From Bauldia sp965232525 (lineage in GTDB: Bacteria; Pseudomonadota; Alphaproteobacteria; Rhizobiales; Kaistiaceae), in contig NZ_OZ246980.1 in assembly GCF_965232525.1 (NCBI RefSeq), positions 1,178,001 through 1,242,000 of the forward strand: a stretch of 64,000 bases of DNA, given 5' to 3'. The notes beneath the pieces are model-generated. The model saw only the letters and a list, made by a program, of their open reading frames with translations, had not been told where the DNA came from and searched no databases. The translations under genes and the position numbers were made by a program. Below, piece after piece: positions 25,672 through 34,703 of this stretch. Each line of letters starts with the position of its first letter. Positions within the stretch are counted from its first letter, which is position 1.

Positions 25672-26868
25672 ATGACCTACCGTTTCGATGCATTTGCCTT
25701 GGATTACGCGGCCCGGGAGCTCTCGCGGGACGGCGTGGCCGTCAAGGTCGAACCGAAGGTTCTCGACCTGCTTCTGCACCTTCTTGCAAACCGGGATCGG
25801 GTGGTTTCGAAGGACGAACTTCTGGCCGTTGTCTGGGATGGCCGGGTTGTTTCCGAAGCGGCCATGTCGAGTGCCATCCGTTCGGCTCGCAAAGCGCTCG
25901 GCGACGATGCAAAGCACCAGCGCTATGTCAAAACCCTCCATGGCCGCGGCTTTCGCTTCGTCGCGCCGGTCGTTCAGCAAGACACCGATGGTCGTCCGGC
26001 GCTCACGGCGGAAGGGGCGCAACAGGCGCCTCCCGAGCAGGACATCCGCTTCTGCCACAGCGTCGACGGCACACGGATCGCCTACGCCCTTGCAGGCGCC
26101 GGGCCGCCGCTGGTCAAGGCCGCCAACTGGCTGAACCATCTGGAGTTTGATTGGGAGAGCCCGGTCTGGCGGGACCTCTTCGGCGCGCTCACCGCCGGCC
26201 ATCGGCTCGTGCGCTACGACGCGCGCGGCAACGGGTTGTCGTCATGGGACGTTATCGACTTCAGCCTCGACCGCCAGGTCGAGGATCTCGAAGCGGTGGT
26301 TGACACGCTCGGCCTGGAGCGGTTTCCGCTGTTTGGTTTGTCGCAAGGTTGCGCCAAGGCCGTCGCTTTCGCGGCGCGCCATCCGGATCGGGTGACCAAG
26401 CTCGTTCTGCTCGGCGGATATGCCCGCGGCTGGCGGCACCGCGATGCTCCGGACTCGAAGGTCGTTGGTGAGGCGCGCTGCGCCTTGATCCGCGCGGCGT
26501 GGGGGAGCTACAACCACGCCGTCCGGACGATGCTGACGACGGTCTACATGCCCGACGCCCCGGCAGAGAGCCAGACCTGGTTCACCGACCTGCAGAAGAA
26601 AACGACGACCGCCGACAACGCCGCGAACATCCTTCTCGCCCACGGCGAAGTCGACATCCGCGGCATTCTTGCTAACGTCAAGGCTCCAACACTGGTGCTT
26701 CACGCGCGCAACGAGGCCGGCGTGCCCTATGAGCAGGGGCAAGAGCTCGCGGCGGGAATCAAGGACGCCCGCTTCGTCACGCTCGATACGGTCAACCACA
26801 TTCTCCCGGCGACAGACCCGGCCTTCGCGCGGTGCGTGGGCATCATTCGCGATTTCCTCAGGGAATGA
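25672..26868 (+). CDS. Winged-helix DNA-binding domain fused to an alpha/beta hydrolase
   Basis: 398 residues from the ATG at 25672 (a GTG at 25666 is possible). Residues about 1-100 are an OmpR-type winged helix (VEPKVLDLLLHLLANRDRVV, VRYVKTLHGRGFRFVA-like end). From about 125 follows an alpha/beta hydrolase with the nucleophile elbow GLSQG (S224) and histidine H376 in NHILP. No receiver or membrane segment is seen. The domain order is found in other proteobacteria, where the hydrolase part may sense or process a ligand. It is divergent from the exported-protein gene, with a palindrome between them. Confidence 0.88.
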   Translation: MTYRFDAFALDYAARELSRDGVAVKVEPKVLDLLLHLLANRDRVVSKDELLAVVWDGRVVSEAAMSSAIRSARKALGDDAKHQRYVKTLHGRGFRFVAPVVQQDTDGRPALTAEGAQQAPPEQDIRFCHSVDGTRIAYALAGAGPPLVKAANWLNHLEFDWESPVWRDLFGALTAGHRLVRYDARGNGLSSWDVIDFSLDRQVEDLEAVVDTLGLERFPLFGLSQGCAKAVAFAARHPDRVTKLVLLGGYARGWRHRDAPDSKVVGEARCALIRAAWGSYNHAVRTMLTTVYMPDAPAESQTWFTDLQKKTTTADNAANILLAHGEVDIRGILANVKAPTLVLHARNEAGVPYEQGQELAAGIKDARFVTLDTVNHILPATDPAFARCVGIIRDFLRE

Positions 26869-26928
26869 TCCGGAGCGGTTCGGCCGGGATGTTCTTGGCT
26901 CGTATGAGAGAACCGAGCCTGACCGCCC

Positions 26929-27906
26929 TCACCGGCCGATCGCCTCGTCGCAAATGGCGACATTCGCGCGCGTGACGATCGTATGAGGTAGGAATATCTC
27001 GTTTGGGAGTTCTTCTCCGTTTAGAAGATCGGCGATTGCCCGCGCTGCATATGCCCCATCGTCGATCGGAGACTGCAAGACGGACGCGTACTGGATGCCG
27101 GCGATGATCGCATCGCTACCCTCTGCGGTGCAGTTGGATCCGACGAGAACAAGGTCAAGTGGATCGATACCCTCTTGCTCGGCGGCGGCTATCGCGCCCG
27201 CCAGCATGTCGTCGGCCTGAGCATAAATGCCTTGAATATCCGTGCCGTGCTCGGCGAACAGCGTTTCGGCGGCTTTCATCGCCTTTGCTTGATCCCAATC
27301 GCCGTGCTGTTTAGCGACCACTGCAATGCCGGGTGCCGTTCGTCCAAGCATCTCCTCGAAGCCCGTCGTGCGCTCGACTTGCCCGACCGTTCCAGGCTCC
27401 CCTTCGATCACGAAGATCTTTCCCGTGGCGCCAATCCCTCTGTCTGAAAACCCCTGGATCAGGGCCTCAGCCGCCAATTGGCCGTTCAGGAGGTCGTTCG
27501 GGCCGGTATAGACGTCCCACAATTCCGCATACCGGTCGTCTGGCTTCGCGTTCGTCACCACCAGCGGTATGCCGGCCTCGTGGATTTTGCGCAAGGACGG
27601 GACGATAGCAGGGGATTCCGCCGGCCAGAGCACGATGGCATCCGGTCTTTCGGCGAGCGCCTGGTCGACCTGCGTCGCTTGCACATCCGGGTCAAAGTCG
27701 GTGAACTTCACCTCTACATCGAGCCCGCGTTCTTGGGCTGTGTCCATGAATGCCCGGTGGTGGAGTGCGCAATAATCGCAGGCGTCAGTCATGGTCAGGA
27801 GGATGACCTTAGCGCCGTCGGCTTCGGCAGCAGCATGATGCGAGGTCGGTATCCCAAGGATTGCTAGGCTCGAGACCACCATCGATTTGACCACCAATGC
27901 TCTCAT
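26929..27906 (-). CDS. Periplasmic sugar-binding-type protein, orphan
   Basis: 325 residues from the ATG at 27906, which follows GGAGGAAGG; longer frames upstream have no signal peptide. Signal MVVSSLAILGIPTSHHAAA, then a type-I periplasmic-binding fold (ARPDAIVLWPAESPAI-like, GIPLVVTNAKPDDRY, GIYAQADDMLAGAIAAAEQEGIDP). Unlike ordinary family members it has a C43-x2-C46-x2-H49-H50 cluster in the first strand-loop. No ABC permease or ATPase lies next to it. It follows tctA by 171 bases on the same strand, so it may be read from that operon. The ligand is unknown. Confidence 0.8.
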   Translation of the reverse strand: MRALVVKSMVVSSLAILGIPTSHHAAAEADGAKVILLTMTDACDYCALHHRAFMDTAQERGLDVEVKFTDFDPDVQATQVDQALAERPDAIVLWPAESPAIVPSLRKIHEAGIPLVVTNAKPDDRYAELWDVYTGPNDLLNGQLAAEALIQGFSDRGIGATGKIFVIEGEPGTVGQVERTTGFEEMLGRTAPGIAVVAKQHGDWDQAKAMKAAETLFAEHGTDIQGIYAQADDMLAGAIAAAEQEGIDPLDLVLVGSNCTAEGSDAIIAGIQYASVLQSPIDDGAYAARAIADLLNGEELPNEIFLPHTIVTRANVAICDEAIGR

Positions 27907-28077
27907 CCGCCCTTCCTCCACCATTCGGCAAGACTGAAGAAATCCGGTTCCGATCGAGCGGCTCGCCGCGGCAGCGAGCGCCCCCAGGGTCGCTATCACT
28001 CCCTCTGTTTGAGTTTCTAGAGGGCATCTTTGAGACAATGATGACGCCTGCTCGCCGGTGACCGCCGCCAACCGGCC

Positions 28078-29583
28078 TCAGTCCCTAACCCGCTGGGGCT
28101 TCGCCAACAGTCCACGCAGGAACATCGGCGCGACGAACCCGAGGACCGCCGCGACCCACAGACCGATCGCGATTGGCGAGGAGAACAGGTAGAGCCAATC
28201 GCCGTCGGAAATGACCATCGCCCGGCGCAGTGCGTCCTCCATGTGCCCACCGAGCAGGATGCCGAGGATGACCGGTACCGTCGGGACATCGAGCTTACGC
28301 AGAACATAACCAAGGCAGCCGAACGCGATCATCAGCAGGAGATCGACGTGGCTGCCCGACAGCGAATAGATGCCGACGAACGACACCATGGTAACGCCGG
28401 GTAACAAGATCGACGGGGGAACCTGGAGGACCCGAACGAAGATCTTGACCATTGGTACGTTCATCAGAAGCAGAACGAAATTGGCGATGAGGAGCGATGC
28501 GATCAGCCCCCACACCACTTCTGGCCGTTCTGTGAACAGGGTTGGGCCGGGGGTGATGTTCAAGGTCATCAGCAGGGCAAGCAGCACCGCGGTGGTACCG
28601 GATCCCGGAACCCCTAACGTCAGCATCGGCACCAGCGCGCCGCCGGCGGCGGAGTTGTTGCCGGCTTCCGGGGCGGCAATGCCCTTCGGTACGCCGGTGC
28701 CGAAACCGCCTTTCTCGCCAGCGAGCGATTTCTCCGACATGTAGGCCATGAAACTGCCGAGCGACGCGCCGGCGCCGGGCAGGACGCCGGCGACAAAGCC
28801 AACAACGGACGAGCGCAGCATCGTCCACCGAGTCGCAAAAACGTCGCGCCACGGCACGGTCACCTTGCCCAGCTTGACCCCGATCGATGAGGTCTTGCCG
28901 TGACTTTCGATGAAGAAGAAGACCTCGGTGATGGCGAAAAGACCGACGATGGCGACCAGAAAGTCGATCCCGTCGAAGAGATGCAGGCTGCCGCCGGTCA
29001 AGCGCGGCAGTCCGCTCGAGTTGTCGACACCGATCATGGCGATCGCCAGGCCGATACAGGCGGCGAGTGCCGACTTCGCCTGGTTGTTGCTGGCCATGCC
29101 ACCGAGGGTGCAAAAGGCGAGCAGATAGAGCGCGAAGTATTCGGCGGGGCCGAAGAGAAAGGCGACCTGCGCGAGCCATGGCGCTAGCAGCATCAGGCCG
29201 ACGGTTGCGAGGAACGCGCCAACGAAGGACGCGACACCGGAAAGAACCAACGCGTCGCCGGCGCGGCCGGATCTGGCCATCGGATAGCCGTCCAGAGTGG
29301 TCATCAGGGCCGGTTCGTCGCCGGGAATGTTGAGCAGGATCGAGCTGATCCGCCCGCCGTACATTGCGCCATAGTAGACCGCAGTCATCAGCACCAGCGC
29401 CGAGGTGGCGTCCAGTCCAAGGGTGAATGCCAGCGGAATGAGGATAGCGACGCCGTTCGACGGGCCGAGCCCGGGGAGCGCCCCGATGATGGTGCCGATG
29501 AAACACCCGAAGATGGCAAGCATCAGCGTCGACGGTGACAAGGCGACGCTGAATCCCAGAGCGAGGTTCGAGAGAATGTCCAT
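28078..29583 (-). CDS. tctA: Tripartite tricarboxylate transporter, large membrane subunit TctA
   Basis: A 501-residue membrane protein with the TctA fingerprints GALPGLGPSNGVAILIPL, YGGRISSILLNIPGDEPA and the second-half VLPGAGASLGSFMAY, with GLVPMLTLGVPGSGTTAV. It forms the transport channel of a cation-coupled, binding-protein-dependent importer with TctB and TctC. It starts 12 bases after tctB. The substrate is expected to be a tri- or dicarboxylate, in line with the adjacent prpB and prpD. Confidence 0.95.
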   Translation of the reverse strand: MDILSNLALGFSVALSPSTLMLAIFGCFIGTIIGALPGLGPSNGVAILIPLAFTLGLDATSALVLMTAVYYGAMYGGRISSILLNIPGDEPALMTTLDGYPMARSGRAGDALVLSGVASFVGAFLATVGLMLLAPWLAQVAFLFGPAEYFALYLLAFCTLGGMASNNQAKSALAACIGLAIAMIGVDNSSGLPRLTGGSLHLFDGIDFLVAIVGLFAITEVFFFIESHGKTSSIGVKLGKVTVPWRDVFATRWTMLRSSVVGFVAGVLPGAGASLGSFMAYMSEKSLAGEKGGFGTGVPKGIAAPEAGNNSAAGGALVPMLTLGVPGSGTTAVLLALLMTLNITPGPTLFTERPEVVWGLIASLLIANFVLLLMNVPMVKIFVRVLQVPPSILLPGVTMVSFVGIYSLSGSHVDLLLMIAFGCLGYVLRKLDVPTVPVILGILLGGHMEDALRRAMVISDGDWLYLFSSPIAIGLWVAAVLGFVAPMFLRGLLAKPQRVRD

Positions 29584-29595
29584 GACAGCGGCCCC

Positions 29596-30036
29596 CTACC
29601 CCGACAAGCCGCTGGGGAAGGGCACGAGTCCCAGTCCAAGCGCGTATCTGAAGATGATGAAGAGTCCAATGGAGAGACCGATACCGGCCAAGGCGGCGAA
29701 GCCGATCCGCGGATTGATCTGGTAGCTGAGCACCCCGGCAGCGATCGCCGTCGGCAGCAGAAATCCGAGAGGTTCAAGCGCAAAGGCGTAAAGGACAAGG
29801 ACGGCGACGGCGACGAACAAAGCGCCGAACGTTCGCAAAGGCGGCCACGTTGGACTCGGATCCGGTCGGATGACAATGAAGATGGCACTGACGCCGCCGA
29901 CGATGCCGATCAGGATCGGAAAGGTCTTGGGTCCGACCGGGTCAGACAGAAAGCTGGTCTGGATTTGGGTGGCGCTCGCGATATACGCGAGCGCCAGGAG
30001 TGCGAAGACCAGACCGAAAATTCGGTCGCTGGCCAT
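29596..30036 (-). CDS. tctB: Tripartite tricarboxylate transporter, small membrane subunit TctB
   Basis: 146 residues from the ATG at 30036, which overlaps the stop of tctC (TAATG). Four hydrophobic segments are visible (FGLVFALLALAYIASATQIQ, TFPILIGIVGGVSAIFIVI, FVAVAVLVLYAFALEPLGFL, GIGLSIGLFIIFRYALG). The small subunit is poorly conserved in this family but this position between tctC and tctA is standard. Confidence 0.9.
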   Translation of the reverse strand: MASDRIFGLVFALLALAYIASATQIQTSFLSDPVGPKTFPILIGIVGGVSAIFIVIRPDPSPTWPPLRTFGALFVAVAVLVLYAFALEPLGFLLPTAIAAGVLSYQINPRIGFAALAGIGLSIGLFIIFRYALGLGLVPFPSGLSG

Positions 30037-31001
30037 TACTGAATGACCCCGATGTCCTTGCTCAATTGCCGGACTTCGGCGACGACACCGTCTACGTAGC
30101 TCTGGAAATCGCCGCCGACCAACGTAAACGGTGCGAGACCATTTGCCTCCATGGTTTCTTTCCACGCGTCGGAATCGGCGACTTGCTGAAGACGATCGGC
30201 CCACATGTTGAAGGTATCGTCCGATACATCCTTCGGAATGTAGAGGCCGCGCCAGTTGACGGCGACAACATCGATCCCCTGTTCCTTTGCGGTGGGAATG
30301 TCCTCGAATCCGGGGACGCGTTCATCGGTGAGAACCGCAATAACGCGGATGTCGCCCGATTTCAGAAACCCGACCACCTCCGACATGTCGCCGGTCATTG
30401 CATCGGTGAAGCCGCCAACCGTTTGCGTGATCGCGTCGGCCCCGCCGTCGAGGCCGATATACTTGATGGCCCTAACGTCGTCGAAACCAGTGCGGCTCAG
30501 GAGCATCAACGGCTTCAGATGGTCGAAGCCGCCGGTGGCGGAGCCACCGGCAAAAGTGAACGCACCGGGATCGGCCTTGATCGCGTCGAGCAGCTCGGTG
30601 AGCGATTGATAGGGGCTATCGGCGGCCACGACGATGACGCCGGGATCCGCGCCGATCGCGCCAACGAAGCGAACCTGATCCGCGGTCATACCGGCATAGG
30701 CGTTCTGGGCCAGTCGGGTTGACGTGGCGGATGAGGCCGCGACGATCAGGTCGGCATCGTCGCCGCGTTCGGCCACGACATGATTGAAGGCGAGGCCGCC
30801 GCCAGCGCCGGCCATGTTGGTGACCTGGATTGGATCGTCCACCGCGCCGATGTCGTACATGATCTTGCCGATTTGCCGGCACGTGAAGTCCCAGCCCCCG
30901 CCCGGGTTCGCCGGGGCGATGCACTCCGCCGCGGAGACGGCGACCGAGGTGCCCAGAATCAGTCCAGCGCCGATGATCGTCGACTTAAGAAAACGTCTCA
31001 T
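30036..31001 (-). CDS. tctC: Tripartite tricarboxylate transporter binding protein TctC (Bug family)
   Basis: A 321-residue periplasmic protein with a signal peptide (STIIGAGLILGTSVAVSAAE) and a strong GGAGG site. The Bug/TctC fold is clear: CIAPANPGGGWDFTCRQIG, VTNMAGAGGGLAFNHV, ADSPYQSLTELLDAIKADPG and the C-terminal DIGVIQ. Carboxylate ligands are usual in the family. In transcription order it follows prpB with a gap of about 125 bases. Confidence 0.93.
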   Translation of the reverse strand: MRRFLKSTIIGAGLILGTSVAVSAAECIAPANPGGGWDFTCRQIGKIMYDIGAVDDPIQVTNMAGAGGGLAFNHVVAERGDDADLIVAASSATSTRLAQNAYAGMTADQVRFVGAIGADPGVIVVAADSPYQSLTELLDAIKADPGAFTFAGGSATGGFDHLKPLMLLSRTGFDDVRAIKYIGLDGGADAITQTVGGFTDAMTGDMSEVVGFLKSGDIRVIAVLTDERVPGFEDIPTAKEQGIDVVAVNWRGLYIPKDVSDDTFNMWADRLQQVADSDAWKETMEANGLAPFTLVGGDFQSYVDGVVAEVRQLSKDIGVIQ

Positions 31002-31125
31002 GCGAGTTCCTCCCTCTCTTGACGTTCTTTCGTTCGCCGGCTCGCCGCCTCCTCCCGGTCGGTCGAGCTACGGTTCGTCGATACTTAGTTAGTCAGGCAA
31101 ATCTAGTTGATGAGCCGACTCCATC

Positions 31126-32019
31126 CTACAGTTTAAAGTTGAAGATATCGCGGTCGAGCGTGTTGTAGCGTTCGTACTGCAGCAGATCGTAAAGCTGCTC
31201 GCGTGTCTGCATGCGGTCGAGGGCTGCCCTCTGTGTCCCGGTCTCGCTGATCTCGTTGAGGACATCTCCTGCGGCCTTCATGGCGACGCGCAATGTCGTC
31301 ACCGGATAGATGACGATGCTGGCGCCCAACGCCTGCAGTTCGTTCGCCGGCAGGAGGTCCGATTTGCCGAACTCGGTCATATTGGCAAGGAGCGGCGCGG
31401 TGATATCGGACGACGCAGTACTCCACTCGTCGGCATCCTTCAGGGCTTCAGCGAAAATGATGTCGGCACCGGCTTCCGCATAGAGATTGGCACGCTCGAT
31501 CATCCCGGTCAGCCCTTCAATCGCGCGCGCGTCGGTACGGGCGATGACCACCATGTTCGGATCTCGGCGCGCATCGACGGCGGCCTTTACCCTGCGAACC
31601 ATCTCGTCGGCCGGGATGACCGATTTCCCATCAAGATGACCGCAGCGTTTGGGATTGATCTGATCCTCCAGATGGATCGCAGCGATTCCATGCTCCTCCA
31701 TCATGCGAATCGTACGGGCGGCGCTCATCGGTTCGCCGAACCCCGTGTCACAATCGACGATGGTCGGCAGGTCGGTGACCCGCGCGATCTGTTCGGCGCG
31801 CCCGGCGACTTCGGTGAGGGTCGTCAGCCCGATGTCCGGCAGGCCAAGGTCCGCCGAGATCACCGCACCGGATACGTAGACGGCTTCGAACCCGAGGCGT
31901 TCGATTTCCATGGCGACAAGCGGCGAGAACGCGCCGGGGGCCCTCACAATCGTTCCCGATTTCAAGCCAACGCGCAGCTTGGCGCGCTTCTCGGACCCGC
32001 TGAGCATGCTGAACAGCAT
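31126..32019 (-). CDS. prpB: Isocitrate lyase/PEP mutase family, methylisocitrate lyase-like
   Basis: A 297-residue protein with the catalytic loop KRCGH (K124-R-C126-G-H128), the metal/substrate motif CDTGFGEP and ARTDARA. These identify the methylisocitrate lyase group, which splits 2-methylisocitrate to pyruvate and succinate. Because prpC is missing nearby, a related substrate such as dimethylmalate or another alkyl-malate remains possible. Its ATG overlaps the stop of prpD (TGATG), so the two are coupled. Confidence 0.85.
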   Translation of the reverse strand: MLFSMLSGSEKRAKLRVGLKSGTIVRAPGAFSPLVAMEIERLGFEAVYVSGAVISADLGLPDIGLTTLTEVAGRAEQIARVTDLPTIVDCDTGFGEPMSAARTIRMMEEHGIAAIHLEDQINPKRCGHLDGKSVIPADEMVRRVKAAVDARRDPNMVVIARTDARAIEGLTGMIERANLYAEAGADIIFAEALKDADEWSTASSDITAPLLANMTEFGKSDLLPANELQALGASIVIYPVTTLRVAMKAAGDVLNEISETGTQRAALDRMQTREQLYDLLQYERYNTLDRDIFNFKL

Positions 32020-33533
32020 CAGAATAACCCGCCCTTGCCACGGACGAGTTCGACTGCCGTTGCTTCGACGTTGAGTCCGGACAGCTCGTCAGCGGGAAGG
32101 GTATCCAGGCTCAAAACAGTCCGAAGGAAGCGATCCCGTTCTTCGTGAGACACCGTATCTGCAGTGAGGGTTTGAAACTTCTCGATATACTGGTCCCGAC
32201 CGAACGGGCGTGCGCCCAGTGGATGGGCATCGGCCACCGTGATCGATTCCGATAGCGTTGACCCGTCGTCGAAGGTGACAATCAGTTCGCCACCGAACGC
32301 TTTCTCCTCAGAATCGGTGGAATGGTATCGCTCGGTCCAGATGGGCGCTTCCTCCGTTTCGATCTTTCGCCAGAGCGCCACGGTGTCGGGTTGCGCGGCC
32401 CGCTCCGGAAGGTAGGAGGCGACATGGTGCCACCCCTCATCCTGCAGCGCTACAGCGAGGATGTACATAATCGAGTGGTCGAGGGTCTCGCGGCTGGCGG
32501 TCGGGTCCAATTTCTGCGGGTCATTGGCGCCAGTGCCGATGACGTTGTGGGTATGGTGACTGGTGAGAAGCCGGATGCCGGTTACGCGGCCCCAATCGCC
32601 GCCGGTTCGTTCGATGATCTTGGGTCTTAGTTTCACGGCGAGGTCGATCAGCGCCTGGCTCTGATACTCGGCCGAATGCTGTTTCGTGAAGGTCTCCAGA
32701 ATCGCCCGCTTCGGCTTACCTTTTGCCGGCAGCATCACGTCGTATGCGGCGTCGGGACCGTCGAGCATCCAGGCGATGACCGAGTCCTCGCCTTCATAGA
32801 TCGGGGCCGGGGCGGTTTCGCCGCGCATCGCGCGGTCGACGGCTTCGATGGCGAGTTTGCCGGCATGCGCCGGTGCGAACGCCTTCCATGACGAGATCTC
32901 GCCTTTTCGCGATTGCCGGGTCGCGGTGGTCACGTGGAGGGCATGATTGACCGCCTGGTAGATGACCTCGGTCGGCAGATCGAGAAGGGCGCCGATTCCG
33001 GCGGCGGCCGATGGTCCAAGGTGGGCGACATGATCGATCCGGTGCTTGTGCAGACAGATGCCGCGAACGAGATTCACTTGAACCTCATACGCGGTCGTGA
33101 TCGCGGCGATCAGATCCGAACCACTTCGACCGGTCTGCTGGGCTACGGCAAGGATCGGCGGGATGTTATCGCCGGGGTGGGAATAGTCCGCCGCGAGAAA
33201 CGTGTCGTGGAAGTCCAACTCGCGTACTGCGACGCCGTTCGCCCAGGCTGCCCATTCGGCGCTGACACGGGTCGTACTACTGACGCCGAAAACGGTCGCT
33301 CCGCCATTTCTCGGATGCGCGAGCGCCTGATCGCGTGCGGTCACCACCGGGGTCCGGTTGACCGACGCCATCGCTACCGCCGCGTTGTCGATGATCCGGT
33401 TGATCACCATGTCGCGGACGTCGGCGTCAACGGGCACCTGGTCTGCGGCCATTGAGGCGATCTTCCAGGCGAGTTGGTCTTCCCTGGGAAGCCGGTCTGC
33501 TTCGGGGTGGACGCGAACGATGTGTGTGTCCAA
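32019..33533 (-). CDS. prpD: MmgE/PrpD family dehydratase
   Basis: A 504-residue protein of the 2-methylcitrate dehydratase family, with the typical NAAVAMASVNRTPVVTARDQ, WANGVAVRELDFHDTFL, YSHPGDNIPPILAVAQQ and KGEISSWKAFAPAHAGKLAIEA. It is expected to dehydrate 2-methylcitrate or a similar hydroxy-tricarboxylate. The start is probably a TTG (33533) preceded by AGGA. It is the first gene of the prpD-prpB-tctCBA run and is divergent from a LysR gene. Confidence 0.87.
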   Translation of the reverse strand: MDTHIVRVHPEADRLPREDQLAWKIASMAADQVPVDADVRDMVINRIIDNAAVAMASVNRTPVVTARDQALAHPRNGGATVFGVSSTTRVSAEWAAWANGVAVRELDFHDTFLAADYSHPGDNIPPILAVAQQTGRSGSDLIAAITTAYEVQVNLVRGICLHKHRIDHVAHLGPSAAAGIGALLDLPTEVIYQAVNHALHVTTATRQSRKGEISSWKAFAPAHAGKLAIEAVDRAMRGETAPAPIYEGEDSVIAWMLDGPDAAYDVMLPAKGKPKRAILETFTKQHSAEYQSQALIDLAVKLRPKIIERTGGDWGRVTGIRLLTSHHTHNVIGTGANDPQKLDPTASRETLDHSIMYILAVALQDEGWHHVASYLPERAAQPDTVALWRKIETEEAPIWTERYHSTDSEEKAFGGELIVTFDDGSTLSESITVADAHPLGARPFGRDQYIEKFQTLTADTVSHEERDRFLRTVLSLDTLPADELSGLNVEATAVELVRGKGGLF

Positions 33534-33645
33534 AGCCGGTGTCCTGGGAGTTCGGGCGATCCCACGGGTCTTGTGACCGGCGGCCGCGCCGTGTGTCCCG
33601 TCACACTAAGCCGGATCACTTGTTGCGCAGAAGCGCCGAGTGATA

Positions 33646-33670
33646 ATATCAGATATATCATTTCTGATAT
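33646..33670. promoter_or_regulatory. Palindrome between prpD and the lysR gene
   Basis: ATATCAGA and TCTGATAT form a perfect 8-base inverted repeat around a 9-base centre, in the 146-base region between the two divergent genes. The right arm ends nine bases before the ATG of the regulator gene. An AT-rich interrupted palindrome here fits a LysR-type binding site, probably autoregulatory. Confidence 0.65.
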
Positions 33671-33679
33671 GGCTTGATC

Positions 33680-34591
33680 ATGAAGATCGACGAACTCCGT
33701 CTGTTTGCCGCCGTGGCCAGAGCGGGGGGTATGTCCCAAGCGGCGAGCCAGTTGGGTCTCTCTCAGCCCAATGTCAGCCGGGCGGTGCGCGGACTGGAGG
33801 ACACCCTCGGCGTCTCCCTCGTGACCCGCACCGGCCGGGGCGTGGAACTGACCGCCAGCGGCGAGCGCTTCATGGCGTTCGCAAGCGAGACGGTCCAGCG
33901 GTACGAACAGGTCAGGGAAGACGTGAGAAAGCTAGATGGATCCCTTCCGTCCCGGCTCTCGATCTCCATTCCCCGTCACACCGGGCGACTCCTGATGCCG
34001 GCGATCTACCGGGCCTTTCACGAGAAGCTCCCGGACGTGTTTCTGGAGGTGACTGAGCGGCAGGCACTGGATTCCAGCGCCGCTTTGGCAGACCGAGCCT
34101 GCGACGTTGCCGTATTTTACGACAACGCGACCAGTCCGTTCCCCGAACGGCGACGGCTCTTCTCCGAACAGCTCTACATGACCGGTCACAAGCGCCATCT
34201 CGGGACCGGGTCAGAGCCGATCACGCTCGCCGAATGTGCCGGCCTGCCCTTGCTGATGTTTTCGAATCCACCCTATGCGCGATTGATCGAGGGTGCTTTC
34301 GCCAAGGCAAAGCTCAGTCCCCGGATCGCCCGGCGGGTGGAAAACAAGGTGGCGATGGTGGCATTTGCGATGGAGGGCGAAGGTGTCGCCGTGCAAGCGT
34401 TCAGCAACCTCGTCAACGAGTACGAGAACCGCGAAATTCAGGCCCGGCTGATTGCTGACCCGCCGATCGAGCGGGAGATCCTGGTCGCCTTTGGCAACCA
34501 TGTGGAGCGCCGTTTCGCCAACGCGGTGTTCCGCCTTCTCAAGGCTTCTCTCAACGCTGTGGCGCCGACCGCCCGCTGGTGCAAGGTTTAG
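33680..34591 (+). CDS. LysR-family transcriptional regulator
   Basis: 303 residues from the ATG at 33680 (a TTG two codons earlier is in frame). An N-terminal winged helix-turn-helix (DELRLFAAVARAGGMSQAAS, LGLSQPNVSRAVRGLEDTLG) is followed by the ligand-binding periplasmic-protein fold. It is divergent from prpD and overlaps a likely operator, so it probably controls prpD-prpB-tctCBA in response to the imported acid or an intermediate. The dhaK gene follows on the same strand after 112 bases. Confidence 0.92.
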   Translation: MKIDELRLFAAVARAGGMSQAASQLGLSQPNVSRAVRGLEDTLGVSLVTRTGRGVELTASGERFMAFASETVQRYEQVREDVRKLDGSLPSRLSISIPRHTGRLLMPAIYRAFHEKLPDVFLEVTERQALDSSAALADRACDVAVFYDNATSPFPERRRLFSEQLYMTGHKRHLGTGSEPITLAECAGLPLLMFSNPPYARLIEGAFAKAKLSPRIARRVENKVAMVAFAMEGEGVAVQAFSNLVNEYENREIQARLIADPPIEREILVAFGNHVERRFANAVFRLLKASLNAVAPTARWCKV

Positions 34592-34703
34592 GCTTTCGGC
34601 ATGCCAAACCGATCAAGTCCCCTTCCAGTGGACTTTCCTTCGATATCGTGAAACGACGCGACAGCAAGTGGCTCGGCGCGCGGGCCGATCGAGGGAGACG
34701 ATT

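Noticed and set aside
27961..27979. Six-base inverted repeat after tctA
   Set aside because: The stem is short for this GC content and has no T-tract, so I do not call a terminator.
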